From contig JAEWCQ010000002.1 of assembly GCA_023390555.1 (NCBI GenBank), positions 1 through 64,000 of the forward strand: a stretch of 64,000 nucleotides of DNA. The letters run 5' to 3'. Below, in pieces: positions 40,943 through 50,413 of the stretch. The notes beneath the pieces are model-generated. The model made no database searches and was not told where the DNA came from. It saw only the letters and a program-made list of their open reading frames with translations. This DNA comes from Bacillota bacterium (GTDB lineage Bacteria > Bacillota > Clostridia > Lachnospirales > Lachnospiraceae). The translations under genes and the position numbers were made by a program. Within the stretch, counting starts at the first letter, position 1. Each line of letters starts with the position of its first letter.

Positions 40943-42386
40943 ATTTCGTTGTCATATCAGTATCATCCTGAATAAAATCGGCGCCGTTCTGGTATTTTTA
41001 GGACTTCTGCTCTACAATAATCTGGATAACGTGATTGAGTTTTTAAAAAGTGGCAGACTCTCGGGCGGAAAGATTCTTCCGGCATCCGTTCTCACACTGG
41101 CAGCTGCTTTTTTTTATACAGTTTACCATTTTATGCGCTGGTATAAGACCTGGATCATGTTTGAGGATGAGAGCATCGTGATTGAGCGCAACACATTAAA
41201 CCGCAAGGTGAATACGATCGGGATGAAAAATATTTCCAACGTCAATCTGGAGCAGAATCTGTTTCAGCGTCTGCTTCATGTTTATCAGGTCAAACTGGAT
41301 ACAAACAGTGCATCGACGGCGAATACAACGGATGTCAATATTGTGCTCAGTGAGGAACGGGCGAGAGCATTTCAGCAGACCGTATTGGAGCATCTCGGCA
41401 AAGGCAGGGCTGTAGAGAAGGCGAAAGGGCAGGTGGAAGCTCCGGATATTACCTATAGCGGGGCAGAGGTAGTAAAGCACTGTCTTTCCACGCTGAAAAT
41501 TTCCTGGCTTCTCATCGGCGTGGCAGCGGCAGTTTTTGCGGTGATCGGTCTGAGTCAGCGGCTCCACGAAGCTGCGGATCTTGTGGATATTTTGGGAGGC
41601 AGTCTCGCGGTACTGGCATTCCTGATAACGACGATCTGGAACCTGGTCGGGGATTTCTTCCGACTGTATGATTTCCGTGCGCGGCGAAGCGGAAATAAGC
41701 TCTATCTTTCCCATGGACTTTTGAAAAGACAGGAATATATGATTCCCGTAGAGAAAATTAATTCCGTAATCATCCGCCAGAATCTGATGGCCAGAATCTT
41801 GAAACGGCAGTATGTGGAGCTGGTCTGTGTCGGTCTTGGAGATGAAAAAAGGGAAGGCACCCAGATCATGCTGGCAAGTAAAAAGGAAGATTTAGAGAAG
41901 AACATGAAGCTGCTGCTTCCGGAATATGAAAAAGAAAGCCGGCTTCCGCTGAAAAAGCAGCCGACAGCGAGTATCTATTGTAAGATCCCGGGATATCTGA
42001 TCCAGCTGGTCATCTGTATGATCGGTGCGGTTCTTGTACACCGGCTGAAACCGGAATGGCTACCCGCAGAGATCGCTGTCGTTGCAGTTCTGATTGTTTA
42101 CCGTGTCTGCTATGAGGTTCTCCGCTACCAGACCATTGGTTTTTACTGTGATGAGGAAGGGCTTGCGATTGCAGACGGTGTATTTACAAAACGGATTGTA
42201 TACATACGCTATGACAAGTTGCAGATTCTCCGTACAAAACAGGGGCCATTCTACAGCCATTGCGGCCTGTATCAGGGAGAATTGAAAATACTTGCGGCGG
42301 CTCTGTTCAGTATTTATTTCACCGGTTTTTATTCCGGAGAGATGTTTGAACGAATTCATCAGGGAATGCTTTCGGCAAGAGGTTAG
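40929..42386 (+). CDS. Multi-PH-domain membrane protein, YdbT-like
   Basis: Protein of 485 residues with several helix pairs alternating with bPH2 repeats (MFEDESIVIERNTLNRKVNT; KLYLSHGLLKRQEYMIPVEK; GFYCDEEGLAIADGVFTKR). Start 40929 has AGGAG upstream and overlaps the YdbS-like gene, so the two are translated together and probably form a membrane complex. Confidence 0.85.
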   Translation: MEQTRFRCHISIILNKIGAVLVFLGLLLYNNLDNVIEFLKSGRLSGGKILPASVLTLAAAFFYTVYHFMRWYKTWIMFEDESIVIERNTLNRKVNTIGMKNISNVNLEQNLFQRLLHVYQVKLDTNSASTANTTDVNIVLSEERARAFQQTVLEHLGKGRAVEKAKGQVEAPDITYSGAEVVKHCLSTLKISWLLIGVAAAVFAVIGLSQRLHEAADLVDILGGSLAVLAFLITTIWNLVGDFFRLYDFRARRSGNKLYLSHGLLKRQEYMIPVEKINSVIIRQNLMARILKRQYVELVCVGLGDEKREGTQIMLASKKEDLEKNMKLLLPEYEKESRLPLKKQPTASIYCKIPGYLIQLVICMIGAVLVHRLKPEWLPAEIAVVAVLIVYRVCYEVLRYQTIGFYCDEEGLAIADGVFTKRIVYIRYDKLQILRTKQGPFYSHCGLYQGELKILAAALFSIYFTGFYSGEMFERIHQGMLSARG

Positions 42387-42493
42387 CGTAGCGAAAACAT
42401 ATTAAGAAAATGATAAGAATTCAAACATTGACAGCGGGATGCACGCTCGTTAAGATAGAAAGCAGGGGAAGCAAAAAGGCAGGAATTCAGAAT

Positions 42494-43015
42494 ATGGATA
42501 ATCAGAAAGATGCATATTTTTTACAGATATTGGAACAGGTTTCCAGGGAGACCCGTTTTTTGTCTTCGAGAGAATTTATTCAGCATGGGAGAACTTCGGT
42601 CTATGCGCACAGTGTACAAGTGGCATATGAAAGTTACCGGTTCGCAAGGGATCGGGAACTAAAGGTGAATATGGAGCAACTGATCCGGGGAGCGCTGCTT
42701 CACGACTATTTTCTGTATGACTGGCATAAGCAGCTGACACCGCATCGTCTGCATGGATTTTTTCATCCCGGCGTGGCACTGCGGAATGCATGCAGGGATG
42801 CGAATCTCTCAGATGTGGAAAAGGACATTATCAAAAAGCATATGTTTCCGCTTACGGTAGTTCCGCCAAGATATTTAGAGAGCTGGATCGTATGCTGGAT
42901 CGACAAAAAATGTTCCATGCGTGAAACACTGAAACGAAGATCTTACTGTGTTGTGGCTGCGGGTGTAAGCGGAACGCAAAATGGCACAGAAGGTTGGATT
43001 AATTCGATGAGATAA
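42494..43015 (+). CDS. HD-domain phosphohydrolase-like protein
   Basis: Protein of 173 residues with HD-superfamily metal ligands: His in VYAHSVQVAYESYRFA, HD in GALLHDYFLYDWH, then HGFFHPGVALRN. It resembles uncharacterised clostridial HD proteins. Start 42494 has AGGAA further upstream than ideal; an in-frame ATG at 42410 has none. 13 bases before the CmpB-like gene. Confidence 0.78.
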   Translation: MDNQKDAYFLQILEQVSRETRFLSSREFIQHGRTSVYAHSVQVAYESYRFARDRELKVNMEQLIRGALLHDYFLYDWHKQLTPHRLHGFFHPGVALRNACRDANLSDVEKDIIKKHMFPLTVVPPRYLESWIVCWIDKKCSMRETLKRRSYCVVAAGVSGTQNGTEGWINSMR

Positions 43016-43028
43016 AAGGGGAAATCGG

Positions 43029-43859
43029 ATGCATAGAGAAATAGCGCGATTTATTGAGCATATCATAAATGAGTTTTTCTTAAACGGCAGAATCTATTTC
43101 CTGTGGTTTTGTATCTACGGATTTGTGGGGTGGGCCTATGAATCCGCAATCTGTTCACAGGTGAAATATCACAGGTTCATCAATCGGGGATATTTAAAAG
43201 GTCCGATCTGTCCGATTTACGGTGTGGGGGCGGTGGCAAATATCCTGCTTCTGGGTCAGATTGGAAGTGCGCCCGGGCTTTTCGTAGCGGCGATGCTGAT
43301 CTCGGGTGTGGTAGAGTATTTTACCTCTTATTTCATGGAAAAACTGTTTCATCAGCGTTGGTGGGATTACACCAGATACCGCTTTAACCTCCATGGAAGA
43401 ATCTGCTTATATGGATGTGTGATTTTTGGCATTGCCAATTTAATTATCTTAAAGGTCATTCATCCGGCGGTCGGCTATCTGACCGGCAGAATCCCGGAAG
43501 TGGCGCTGACGGAAATTACCATTCTGTTATATGTGGTATTTCTGGGCGATGTCATTTATACGACGTTACATATGGAATCTGTGAATGAAAAAATCAGAAT
43601 CTGGAAGATCCAGATACAGAAAAAGGGTGAGAATCTGAGAGAGAACGCGGTTGAGATCTGGGGATTTGCGGAGACTCGTACGCGGGATCTTAAGGCAGAA
43701 CTGCGCGTGATGACGAGTGAGGGACTTACCCTCCGGTTACAGCATATGAAACAGCAGTTTCAGGACAATGATTGGAAAATCAGACAGATTGTCCCGAAAC
43801 TGAAAGAGAGCAGATATTATGAGTGGCTGGAAAAGCTGAAGGACCGGTTTGATTTCTAA
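43029..43859 (+). CDS. CmpB-like membrane protein (putative ABC permease family)
   Basis: Protein of 276 residues with about five helices in the first 175 residues and a coiled, charged C-terminal tail. FLWFCIYGFVGWAYESAICS and YLKGPICPIYGVGAVANILL are family signatures of the ABC_trans_CmpB group, whose transport role is unproven. It shares a short spacing with the HD gene and converges on the vitamin B6 kinase. Confidence 0.82.
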   Translation: MHREIARFIEHIINEFFLNGRIYFLWFCIYGFVGWAYESAICSQVKYHRFINRGYLKGPICPIYGVGAVANILLLGQIGSAPGLFVAAMLISGVVEYFTSYFMEKLFHQRWWDYTRYRFNLHGRICLYGCVIFGIANLIILKVIHPAVGYLTGRIPEVALTEITILLYVVFLGDVIYTTLHMESVNEKIRIWKIQIQKKGENLRENAVEIWGFAETRTRDLKAELRVMTSEGLTLRLQHMKQQFQDNDWKIRQIVPKLKESRYYEWLEKLKDRFDF

Positions 43860-43861
43860 TT

Positions 43862-44707
43862 CTACAGTCCCGTCAGTTCACCGAGGAATAATTCAAACAG
43901 CACACCCTCCTGCGTAGGTACCGCCGCATCATCCGATGCTTTGGTACAGGATGCGATAAAGGAAGAGGCCTTTTCCACCGCCAATGGCAGCTCATAACGG
44001 CGCACAATAAGCGCAGAAACAATACTTGTAAAAATATCTCCCGTACCGGGCCTGGATGAGCCCGCAACGGGAGTTTTTATTATGGTATGGCTCCCGTCTG
44101 ACCTATAAATATAATTGTAGAAACTGGAATTGTCACAGATTCCGGTAATCACAATCTGTGAAGGCCCCATGGAAGCAAGCTGTGCACAGATGGAAGTCAG
44201 CTCTGATTCCGTCCATAAGCCGTCGTGATAAGGCGTATCTGTCAGAAGGCAGGCTTCGGTAATATTCGGAGTCAGCAGATCGGAATTGGCAATAAACTGC
44301 TTCATCTGTCCGCAGAAATCCGGCGTAATGGAATGGTATGGTTTTCCGTGGTCGCCCATGACCGGATCAATAATGACAATCGGCTTGCGGTTTGGATCGT
44401 GCGTATGTGCATGCAGATACTCGTCCATGATATGCATCTGCATCAGAGAGCCGAAGTAGCCGCAGTAAATACCGTCAAAATCGGATGCCACCGTGTCCAG
44501 CTGTCTCAGATAATCCGGCATGTATACGGTCATATCTTTTTTATAGTAAGAAGGAAAGCCGGTGTGGTTACTGAAAACAGAAGTAGGCACAGGGATTGCC
44601 TGTACCTTGCATGCACTGATCACCGGCAGGGCAACCGCTATGGAACAGCGCCCGAATCCGGTCATATCATTTACGATAAGTAATTTCTTTGGAGTTTTAT
44701 CCGTCAT
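43862..44707 (-). CDS. pdxY: Pyridoxamine/pyridoxal kinase
   Basis: Ribokinase-fold kinase of 281 residues. NDMTGFGRCSIAVALPVISA, PTSVFSNHTGFPSY, DPVMGDHGKPY and the catalytic GTGD (RPGTGDIFTS) identify a PdxY/PdxK-type enzyme making pyridoxal phosphate. It overlaps the upstream S-component gene by 4 bases, which suggests that the transporter imports a B6 vitamer. Confidence 0.88.
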   Translation of the reverse strand: MTDKTPKKLLIVNDMTGFGRCSIAVALPVISACKVQAIPVPTSVFSNHTGFPSYYKKDMTVYMPDYLRQLDTVASDFDGIYCGYFGSLMQMHIMDEYLHAHTHDPNRKPIVIIDPVMGDHGKPYHSITPDFCGQMKQFIANSDLLTPNITEACLLTDTPYHDGLWTESELTSICAQLASMGPSQIVITGICDNSSFYNYIYRSDGSHTIIKTPVAGSSRPGTGDIFTSIVSALIVRRYELPLAVEKASSFIASCTKASDDAAVPTQEGVLFELFLGELTGL

Positions 44708-45306
44708 TTTCGTTTCTCTTCCTTTTTTCCAATGGTCAGCAGCAATCCGGATCTCTTGAGGGCCGGACGCAGTGCCATATAAATAATAACAGAAACGATG
44801 ACGGAAAGTACAGCATTAATGCCTGTTGCTGCAATATTCCATACCAGTACCACTTCAGCAGCCGGTTTGCCAAGAATTGCAAGCTTGTAAAAGTATCCGA
44901 GGAGGGGATCAAAAATCACATTGAACAGCATGCCGCCGATCGCTGCAAAGAGCGTCCATCGGAAAATATGTTTTGTATCACTGGATGAAGAGATTTTGCC
45001 CCATTTGTGCGCAATCAGTCCAGTAATCAGCCCGATACAGAATTTCAGGAGAAATGTTTTTGGTGCATAAATGACATAGACAGGATCAAACAGATCTCCG
45101 ATCGTCATGCCGATCGCACCGCCAAGACCGCCGTAGACGCCGCCAAGCAGCAGTGCACCGAGCACACAGACAGCGTTTCCCAGATGGATGGAAGTCGCAT
45201 CACCGCCGGGCAGTGTGATTTTGATCTGCAGAAAGGTAAAGACAACATAGGAAAGCGCTGCCATCAGTCCGGTGACGGTCAGCTTGTAAATTTTCTCATT
45301 TCTCAT
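44704..45306 (-). CDS. ECF transporter S component, probable vitamin B6 type
   Basis: Substrate-binding membrane subunit of 200 residues with about six helices (LTVTGLMAALSYVVFTFLQI; HLGNAVCVLGALLLGGVYGG). It relies on a shared ECF energising module encoded elsewhere. Its start precedes and couples to the pyridoxamine kinase, so pyridoxine or pyridoxamine uptake is the simplest assignment (inference). Confidence 0.85.
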   Translation of the reverse strand: MRNEKIYKLTVTGLMAALSYVVFTFLQIKITLPGGDATSIHLGNAVCVLGALLLGGVYGGLGGAIGMTIGDLFDPVYVIYAPKTFLLKFCIGLITGLIAHKWGKISSSSDTKHIFRWTLFAAIGGMLFNVIFDPLLGYFYKLAILGKPAAEVVLVWNIAATGINAVLSVIVSVIIYMALRPALKRSGLLLTIGKKEEKRK

Positions 45307-45506
45307 AGGAATTCCCTCTTTTTCTGTTTATTTTATCTGAACTCTATCTTAACGATAAATGGCTTTATTAAAATATCCAATTTGTGTAAAAATTACCATG
45401 CCAGATAAAAAAATAAGGACATTCGGGCAAGAAATGGAGATGGCGGTGACACAGCAGGAAAAAAGATTCATATATTAATTATGAGAAGAAAAAAGGATGT
45501 GCATAT

Positions 45507-46469
45507 ATGAATCAGTCTTATACGGCATTTTTGGACCCGATAGCGTTTATATTGGGTTGGTCGCCAATCATATGGATAGGCATTGCAGTGATACTGACAG
45601 TTCTTGTGGTCATAGGAATCGTTTTGTTATATAGAAAACATCGGCGGATAAAACGCGCAAAGGAATTTATTTTATTAAGGACGGCTGCGGAAAAGGAAAA
45701 CTATATCAATGAGTTAATTGCACCCAGCGGATTTCAGTATGATGAAAAGAAAGATATGTTTTATGCCATGAAAAACACATGGCAGAAGCGGTATGGCTAT
45801 TCCAGGTTGTATGATGAAGCGTCAGCACCGTTTGGCATGATCATAGACTGTGAACCGATTTATTTTGATTACGATGGAAAAAAGTGGATGCTGGAGCTTT
45901 GGAAGGGACAGTATGGCATGACAGCAGGCGGAGAAATCGGCCTTTACACGGCAAAGAATGGCAGGGGAAAATTCTTTCAGGGTGTAAGTGCGGAAGATTA
46001 TATTGGAATGCAGTTTGAAGTGTTTGTAAGAGGAGTCAAGTTATTCGAACGACAGGAACCCCACTGGTGGCTGACAGGTTTTCGGCTTGGAGAATGCGCA
46101 TTGCCCCATCAGGTAAAAATGGTTGCCAGACTGACATTTGCGAATCGCCTGATGTGTCAAAGCTTCGTGAACGGTCTGCGCAGGGCTGGCTATCGTACGA
46201 ACGAATATCAGGTCTTTGGTGAATCAGTCAAGATTTTGTTCTATACGCCGCACACCAAACAGCCGCTTACCCGTGGGCCAATCACTGACTGGCTCACGGT
46301 TTCAAGATCCCGGTTTTTCTGTAGAACCTATAAACGTTTAACAAGGAGGTATACGACAACGAGTGACAGACTGATTTATCTGCAGGCAAAAGCACCCCGG
46401 CTTTTTACAAGAGCATTGCGCATCGGTAAGACAATCAAATTATTTGAAGGAAACAAGCAAGATGAGTAG
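45507..46469 (+). CDS. DUF4474-like membrane protein
   Basis: Protein of 320 residues with one N-terminal membrane helix (~residues 20-43, IWIGIAVILTVLVVIGIVLL), a basic segment, then a soluble domain with IYFDYDGKKWMLELWKGQYG and AGGEIGLYTAK, which I associate with DUF4474. Function unknown. It overlaps the metallophosphoesterase gene by 8 bases, implying joint action. Confidence 0.75.
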   Translation: MNQSYTAFLDPIAFILGWSPIIWIGIAVILTVLVVIGIVLLYRKHRRIKRAKEFILLRTAAEKENYINELIAPSGFQYDEKKDMFYAMKNTWQKRYGYSRLYDEASAPFGMIIDCEPIYFDYDGKKWMLELWKGQYGMTAGGEIGLYTAKNGRGKFFQGVSAEDYIGMQFEVFVRGVKLFERQEPHWWLTGFRLGECALPHQVKMVARLTFANRLMCQSFVNGLRRAGYRTNEYQVFGESVKILFYTPHTKQPLTRGPITDWLTVSRSRFFCRTYKRLTRRYTTTSDRLIYLQAKAPRLFTRALRIGKTIKLFEGNKQDE

Positions 46470-47340
46470 CCGTTCGCGGATTGAGCAAGTTTATCAGCAG
46501 GCAGAAATTTTACCGATCAGCAGAAATGGGAATTATGTATTTTTCAGTGACTGTCACCGGGGAGTCGGCAACTGGAATGACAATTTTGCTGCAAACCAGA
46601 ATCTTGCGTTTACGGCATTAAATTACTATTATGAGCGTGGATTCAGCTATTTTGAGCTGGGGGACGGAGATGAACTGTGGGAAAACAGAAATGAGCGAAA
46701 AATTGTATCGGCACACAGTGATATTTTCTGGTTAATGCGGAGATTCTACAGGGAAAACCGACTCTATATGCTCTGGGGAAATCATGATGCGAAAAAACGA
46801 AAAAAAAATTTTGTCAGTAAATATTACGCGACTTTCTGGAATGAATGTACAAGGCATGAAGAAGAGCTGTTCCCGGATTTAATCATCCGGGAAGGGCTGC
46901 GCCTTCAAACGGAGACCGGAGGAGAGATTTTTCTGATACACGGTCATCAGGGGGAACTTTTAAATGATTATCTTCAGGGGCTTACGAAATTTATGGTACG
47001 CTACATCTGGCAACCGCTGGAAAAATGGTCTTTAAATGATCCGACACAGCCGGCCGCCAATTATAAGGCCTGTGAGGGCCAGGAGAGAAGGCTGTGTTCC
47101 TTTGCGGAGAGTAATCAGATCATTGTAATAGCAGGGCATACGCATCGGCCGACGTTGCAGAAAGCAAGACCGGGCAGCTATATGAATGACGGAAGCCTTG
47201 TGCATCCGAGATGTATTACGGCAATCGAGCTGACGAGGGGAAATTTCAATCTGGTAAAATGGTCCGTATGCAGCAGACGGGACGGTACACTTTATGTTAA
47301 CCGAGAGGTGCTGGACGGACCGGAGAGGCTTGAGATTTGA
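46462..47340 (+). CDS. Metallophosphoesterase
   Basis: Calcineurin-like phosphoesterase of 292 residues with all metal motifs: FSDCHRG, ELGDGDELWENR, LWGNHDAKK, LIHGHQG and AGHTHRP. Start 46462 has AAGGA about 10 bases upstream, within the end of the DUF4474 gene. Cytoplasmic; substrate unknown (related proteins include UDP-diacylglucosamine hydrolases and nucleotide phosphatases). Confidence 0.88.
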   Translation: MSSRSRIEQVYQQAEILPISRNGNYVFFSDCHRGVGNWNDNFAANQNLAFTALNYYYERGFSYFELGDGDELWENRNERKIVSAHSDIFWLMRRFYRENRLYMLWGNHDAKKRKKNFVSKYYATFWNECTRHEEELFPDLIIREGLRLQTETGGEIFLIHGHQGELLNDYLQGLTKFMVRYIWQPLEKWSLNDPTQPAANYKACEGQERRLCSFAESNQIIVIAGHTHRPTLQKARPGSYMNDGSLVHPRCITAIELTRGNFNLVKWSVCSRRDGTLYVNREVLDGPERLEI

Positions 47341-47558
47341 AGCAGGATGGCAGCGGTCTGTTTTCAGACGGCATATCAAAATTTATGTAAACCTTCAAAC
47401 TGACGTAAGGCAGCATTACCGGGGTTGGAGGTTTATTTGCTGTATAAAAATATATATTAGAAAGTCTCCCGGATTCCTTTCTTTCATTAGGATAGAACGG
47501 CTGCCATCAGAAGATTGGGACTTGAAAATTGCCGAAAAAAAAGTTATGATGAGGAAAA

Positions 47559-47577
47559 TGTACAAATTGTGTACAAG
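47559..47577 (+). promoter_or_regulatory. Candidate AraR operator upstream of araR
   Basis: TGTACAA repeats twice in direct order ten bases apart, within TGTACAAATTGTGTACAAG, and the second copy lies in the dyad TTGTGTACAA. It is 20 bases before araR and resembles the TACAA half-sites before araA, so autoregulation is likely. Confidence 0.6.
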
Positions 47578-47597
47578 TTATCGATAAGGAGCGCAAC

Positions 47598-48698
47598 ATG
47601 GTTGACAGAGGGAATGGAAAGCAGCTGAAATATTTTCAACTGATGGAAGATCTGAAAGAACAGATACTATCCGGGGAGATTTCTGCCGGAGAAAAGCTGC
47701 CGTCTGAAAATGAACTGGCCTCCAGATATCAGATTAGCAGGCAGACCGTCCGAAAGGCCATTGCAATTCTTGAAAATGCGGGATATGTCTATGCCGAGCA
47801 TGGAAGAGGAACCTTTTGCTCAGAGCTGGTCCGGCACACCAGAATGTCCCACAATATAGCTGTGGTAACAACCTATCTGTCGGATTATATTTTCCCAAGA
47901 GTGATTCAGGGAATCGATTCGGTACTGACCAATCATGGATACAGCATTATCCTGAAAAACACCAGGAATTCCAGAAGTCAGGAGGCAAGGTGTCTCGAAG
48001 AACTGCTGCAGAAAGATATCGACGGAATGATCATTGAACCGAGTAAGAGCCAAATCTACTGCCGGCATATGAATCTATATCAGAAAATGGATGAATTTCA
48101 CATTCCGTATGTATTGATACAGGGATGCTTTACCCAGATGAGTGACAAACCGCAGGTTCTGATGGATGACTGCAAGGGCGGTTACATGATTACAAAATAT
48201 CTGCTTTCACTGGGGCATAAAAATATCATTGGCGTGTTCAAAGCGGACGATATGCAGGGACAGAACCGACACAAGGGGTATGTCATGGCACTGCAGGAAG
48301 CCGGAATTCTCTACAATCCGGACAAGGTAGTCTGGTATTATACCGAAGACCGCACGATTCATCCATACGAAGGCATTCAAAGTATGATAAAGCAAAAGAC
48401 CGTAATGGATGCAGTTGTATGTTATAATGACCAGATCGCAATCGAGGTGATTCGTGCACTGCAGGAAAATGGACTTAACGTCCCGCAGGATGTTTCTGTG
48501 ACCGGGTATGATAACTCTTATATGGCGGTCTACGGAGGAATTCGAATCACAACGATCGCACATCCGCAGGAAAAACTCGGAGAAATGGCGGCCGGATTGC
48601 TTTTGGAGCTGATCCAGAACGGGGATATTCCCAGGGAAAACAAAAAAATATTGGTAGAGCCCGAAATTGTAATCGGCAATTCCTGTATTGCAAGATAG
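47598..48698 (+). CDS. araR: Arabinose repressor AraR (GntR/LacI hybrid)
   Basis: Regulator of 366 residues with a GntR winged helix (LKEQILSGEISAGEKLPSEN; SRQTVRKAIAILENAGYVYA) and a LacI-type sugar-binding domain (VTGYDNSYMAVYGGIRITTI). This fusion is the AraR architecture of Bacillus; it represses arabinose genes until L-arabinose binds. It is immediately upstream of araA, with a terminator between. Confidence 0.92.
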   Translation: MVDRGNGKQLKYFQLMEDLKEQILSGEISAGEKLPSENELASRYQISRQTVRKAIAILENAGYVYAEHGRGTFCSELVRHTRMSHNIAVVTTYLSDYIFPRVIQGIDSVLTNHGYSIILKNTRNSRSQEARCLEELLQKDIDGMIIEPSKSQIYCRHMNLYQKMDEFHIPYVLIQGCFTQMSDKPQVLMDDCKGGYMITKYLLSLGHKNIIGVFKADDMQGQNRHKGYVMALQEAGILYNPDKVVWYYTEDRTIHPYEGIQSMIKQKTVMDAVVCYNDQIAIEVIRALQENGLNVPQDVSVTGYDNSYMAVYGGIRITTIAHPQEKLGEMAAGLLLELIQNGDIPRENKKILVEPEIVIGNSCIAR

Positions 48699-48708
48699 GG
48701 AAAACCAC

Positions 48709-48751
48709 AGCCGGAATATAGTCAAATTTACTATATTCCGGCTGCTTTTTT
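48709..48751 (+). terminator. Terminator after araR
   Basis: A 14-bp perfect stem (AGCCGGAATATAGT with its complement) around a seven-base loop, then a T run. Confidence 0.9.
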
Positions 48752-48774
48752 TATGCAAATCGTGGACAAAAAAC

Positions 48775-48807
48775 AACTTGTAAAGACGACTATACAAGTT
48801 TTAAGAT
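48775..48807 (+). promoter_or_regulatory. araA promoter with AraR operator
   Basis: Dyad AACTTGTA (48775-48782) / TACAAGTT (48793-48800) overlaps a plausible promoter TTGTAA (48779-48784), 17 bases, TAAGAT (48802-48807). Overlap of the -35 and spacer predicts repression by AraR. Confidence 0.75.
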
Positions 48808-48839
48808 AAAAGTAGAAAAGATCATAGGAGGAATCGAAT

Positions 48840-50336
48840 ATGTTATTACAGAAAGAATACAAATTTTGGTTTTGTACAGGTTCACAGGACTTATACGGAG
48901 AGGAATGTCTGGATAAGGTAAAACAGCATTCGAAACAGATTGTGGATGAGTTAAATAAATCCGGAATTCTGCCTTATGAAGTGGAATGGAAGCCGACTTT
49001 AATTACAAATGAGCTGATCCGTAAAACCTTTAATGAGGCAAATGCAGACGAGTCATGTGCAGGTGTCATCACGTGGATGCACACATTTTCGCCTGCAAAA
49101 TCCTGGATTTTAGGATTGCAGGAATACCGGAAGCCATTGATGCATCTGCATACACAGTTTAACGAAGAACTGCCGTATGACACAATTGATATGGATTTTA
49201 TGAACGAGAACCAGTCTGCACACGGTGACAGAGAGTATGGACACATCGTCAGCAGAATGCGGATTGAACGCAAAGTTGTGGTTGGACACTGGTCCGATCC
49301 GGTCGTAGTGGAAAAAATCGCTTCCTGGATGCGTACGGCTGTCGGCATTATGGAAAGCAGCCATGTCCGTGTCATGCGTGTGGCGGACAATATGCGGAAT
49401 GTGGCAGTGACGGAAGGCGATAAGGTTGAGGCTCAGATTAAGTTCGGCTGGGAGGTGGATGCTTATCCGGTCAATGAGATTACAGATTCCGTGGCAGCTG
49501 TTTCGGAATCGGACATCAATGCACTTGTCGATGAATACTATGAGAAATACGATATTTTACTGGAGGGAAGAGATCCGCAGGAGTTCAAGAAACATGTTGC
49601 CGTACAGGCGCAGATCGAGCTTGGATTCGAGCGTTTTCTTCAGGAAAAGAATTATCAGGCAATCGTCACACATTTTGGGGATCTCGGTGCACTGAAACAG
49701 CTTCCGGGTCTCGCAATTCAAAGACTGATGGAAAAAGGGTACGGTTTTGGAGCAGAAGGGGACTGGAAGGTTGCTGCGATGGTGCGTCTGATGAAAGTCA
49801 TGACTGCCGGTATGAAGGATGCAAAGGGAACGTCCATGCTGGAGGACTATACGTATAACCTTGTACATGGAAAAGAGGGTATCTTACAGGCACATATGCT
49901 GGAGATTTGTCCATCCATTGCAGAAGGCCCGATCAGTATTAAATGCCAGCCGTTATCTATGGGCGACAGAGAAGATCCTGCAAGACTCGTATTTACATCC
50001 AAAGAGGGTGCAGGTATCGCAACTTCCCTGATCGATCTGGGAAACAGATTCCGCCTGATTATCAATGATGTAGACTGCAAAAAGGTGGAAAAACCGATGC
50101 CGAAACTTCCGGTAGCAACGAATTTCTGGACACCGCAACCGGATATGTATACAGGTGCAGAAGCATGGATTCTTGCAGGAGGAGCGCATCATACGGCATT
50201 TTCCTATGATATCACTTCGGAGCAGATGGGCGACTGGGCAGCTGCAATGGGAATTGAAGCAGTTTATATCGACAAAGATACGAAGATTCGTGATTTTAAG
50301 CGCGATCTGATGCTGGGTGAGGTATTTTACCGTTAG
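48840..50336 (+). CDS. araA: L-arabinose isomerase
   Basis: Enzyme of 498 residues that converts L-arabinose to L-ribulose; manganese-dependent. FWFCTGSQDLYGEECLDKV is the AraA start. GVITWMHTFSPAKSWILGL, DFMNENQSAHGDREYG and HHTAFSYDIT carry active-site residues. Length matches the family. GGAGG precedes the ATG. First gene of the arabinose operon. Confidence 0.97.
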   Translation: MLLQKEYKFWFCTGSQDLYGEECLDKVKQHSKQIVDELNKSGILPYEVEWKPTLITNELIRKTFNEANADESCAGVITWMHTFSPAKSWILGLQEYRKPLMHLHTQFNEELPYDTIDMDFMNENQSAHGDREYGHIVSRMRIERKVVVGHWSDPVVVEKIASWMRTAVGIMESSHVRVMRVADNMRNVAVTEGDKVEAQIKFGWEVDAYPVNEITDSVAAVSESDINALVDEYYEKYDILLEGRDPQEFKKHVAVQAQIELGFERFLQEKNYQAIVTHFGDLGALKQLPGLAIQRLMEKGYGFGAEGDWKVAAMVRLMKVMTAGMKDAKGTSMLEDYTYNLVHGKEGILQAHMLEICPSIAEGPISIKCQPLSMGDREDPARLVFTSKEGAGIATSLIDLGNRFRLIINDVDCKKVEKPMPKLPVATNFWTPQPDMYTGAEAWILAGGAHHTAFSYDITSEQMGDWAAAMGIEAVYIDKDTKIRDFKRDLMLGEVFYR

Positions 50337-50413
50337 GATTTTGGCGGATTCGAGCAGAAACCAAACAGGGATAGAAAGCAAATTCGAAATAGAAAGGGTT
50401 AAGGAGAGGAAAC

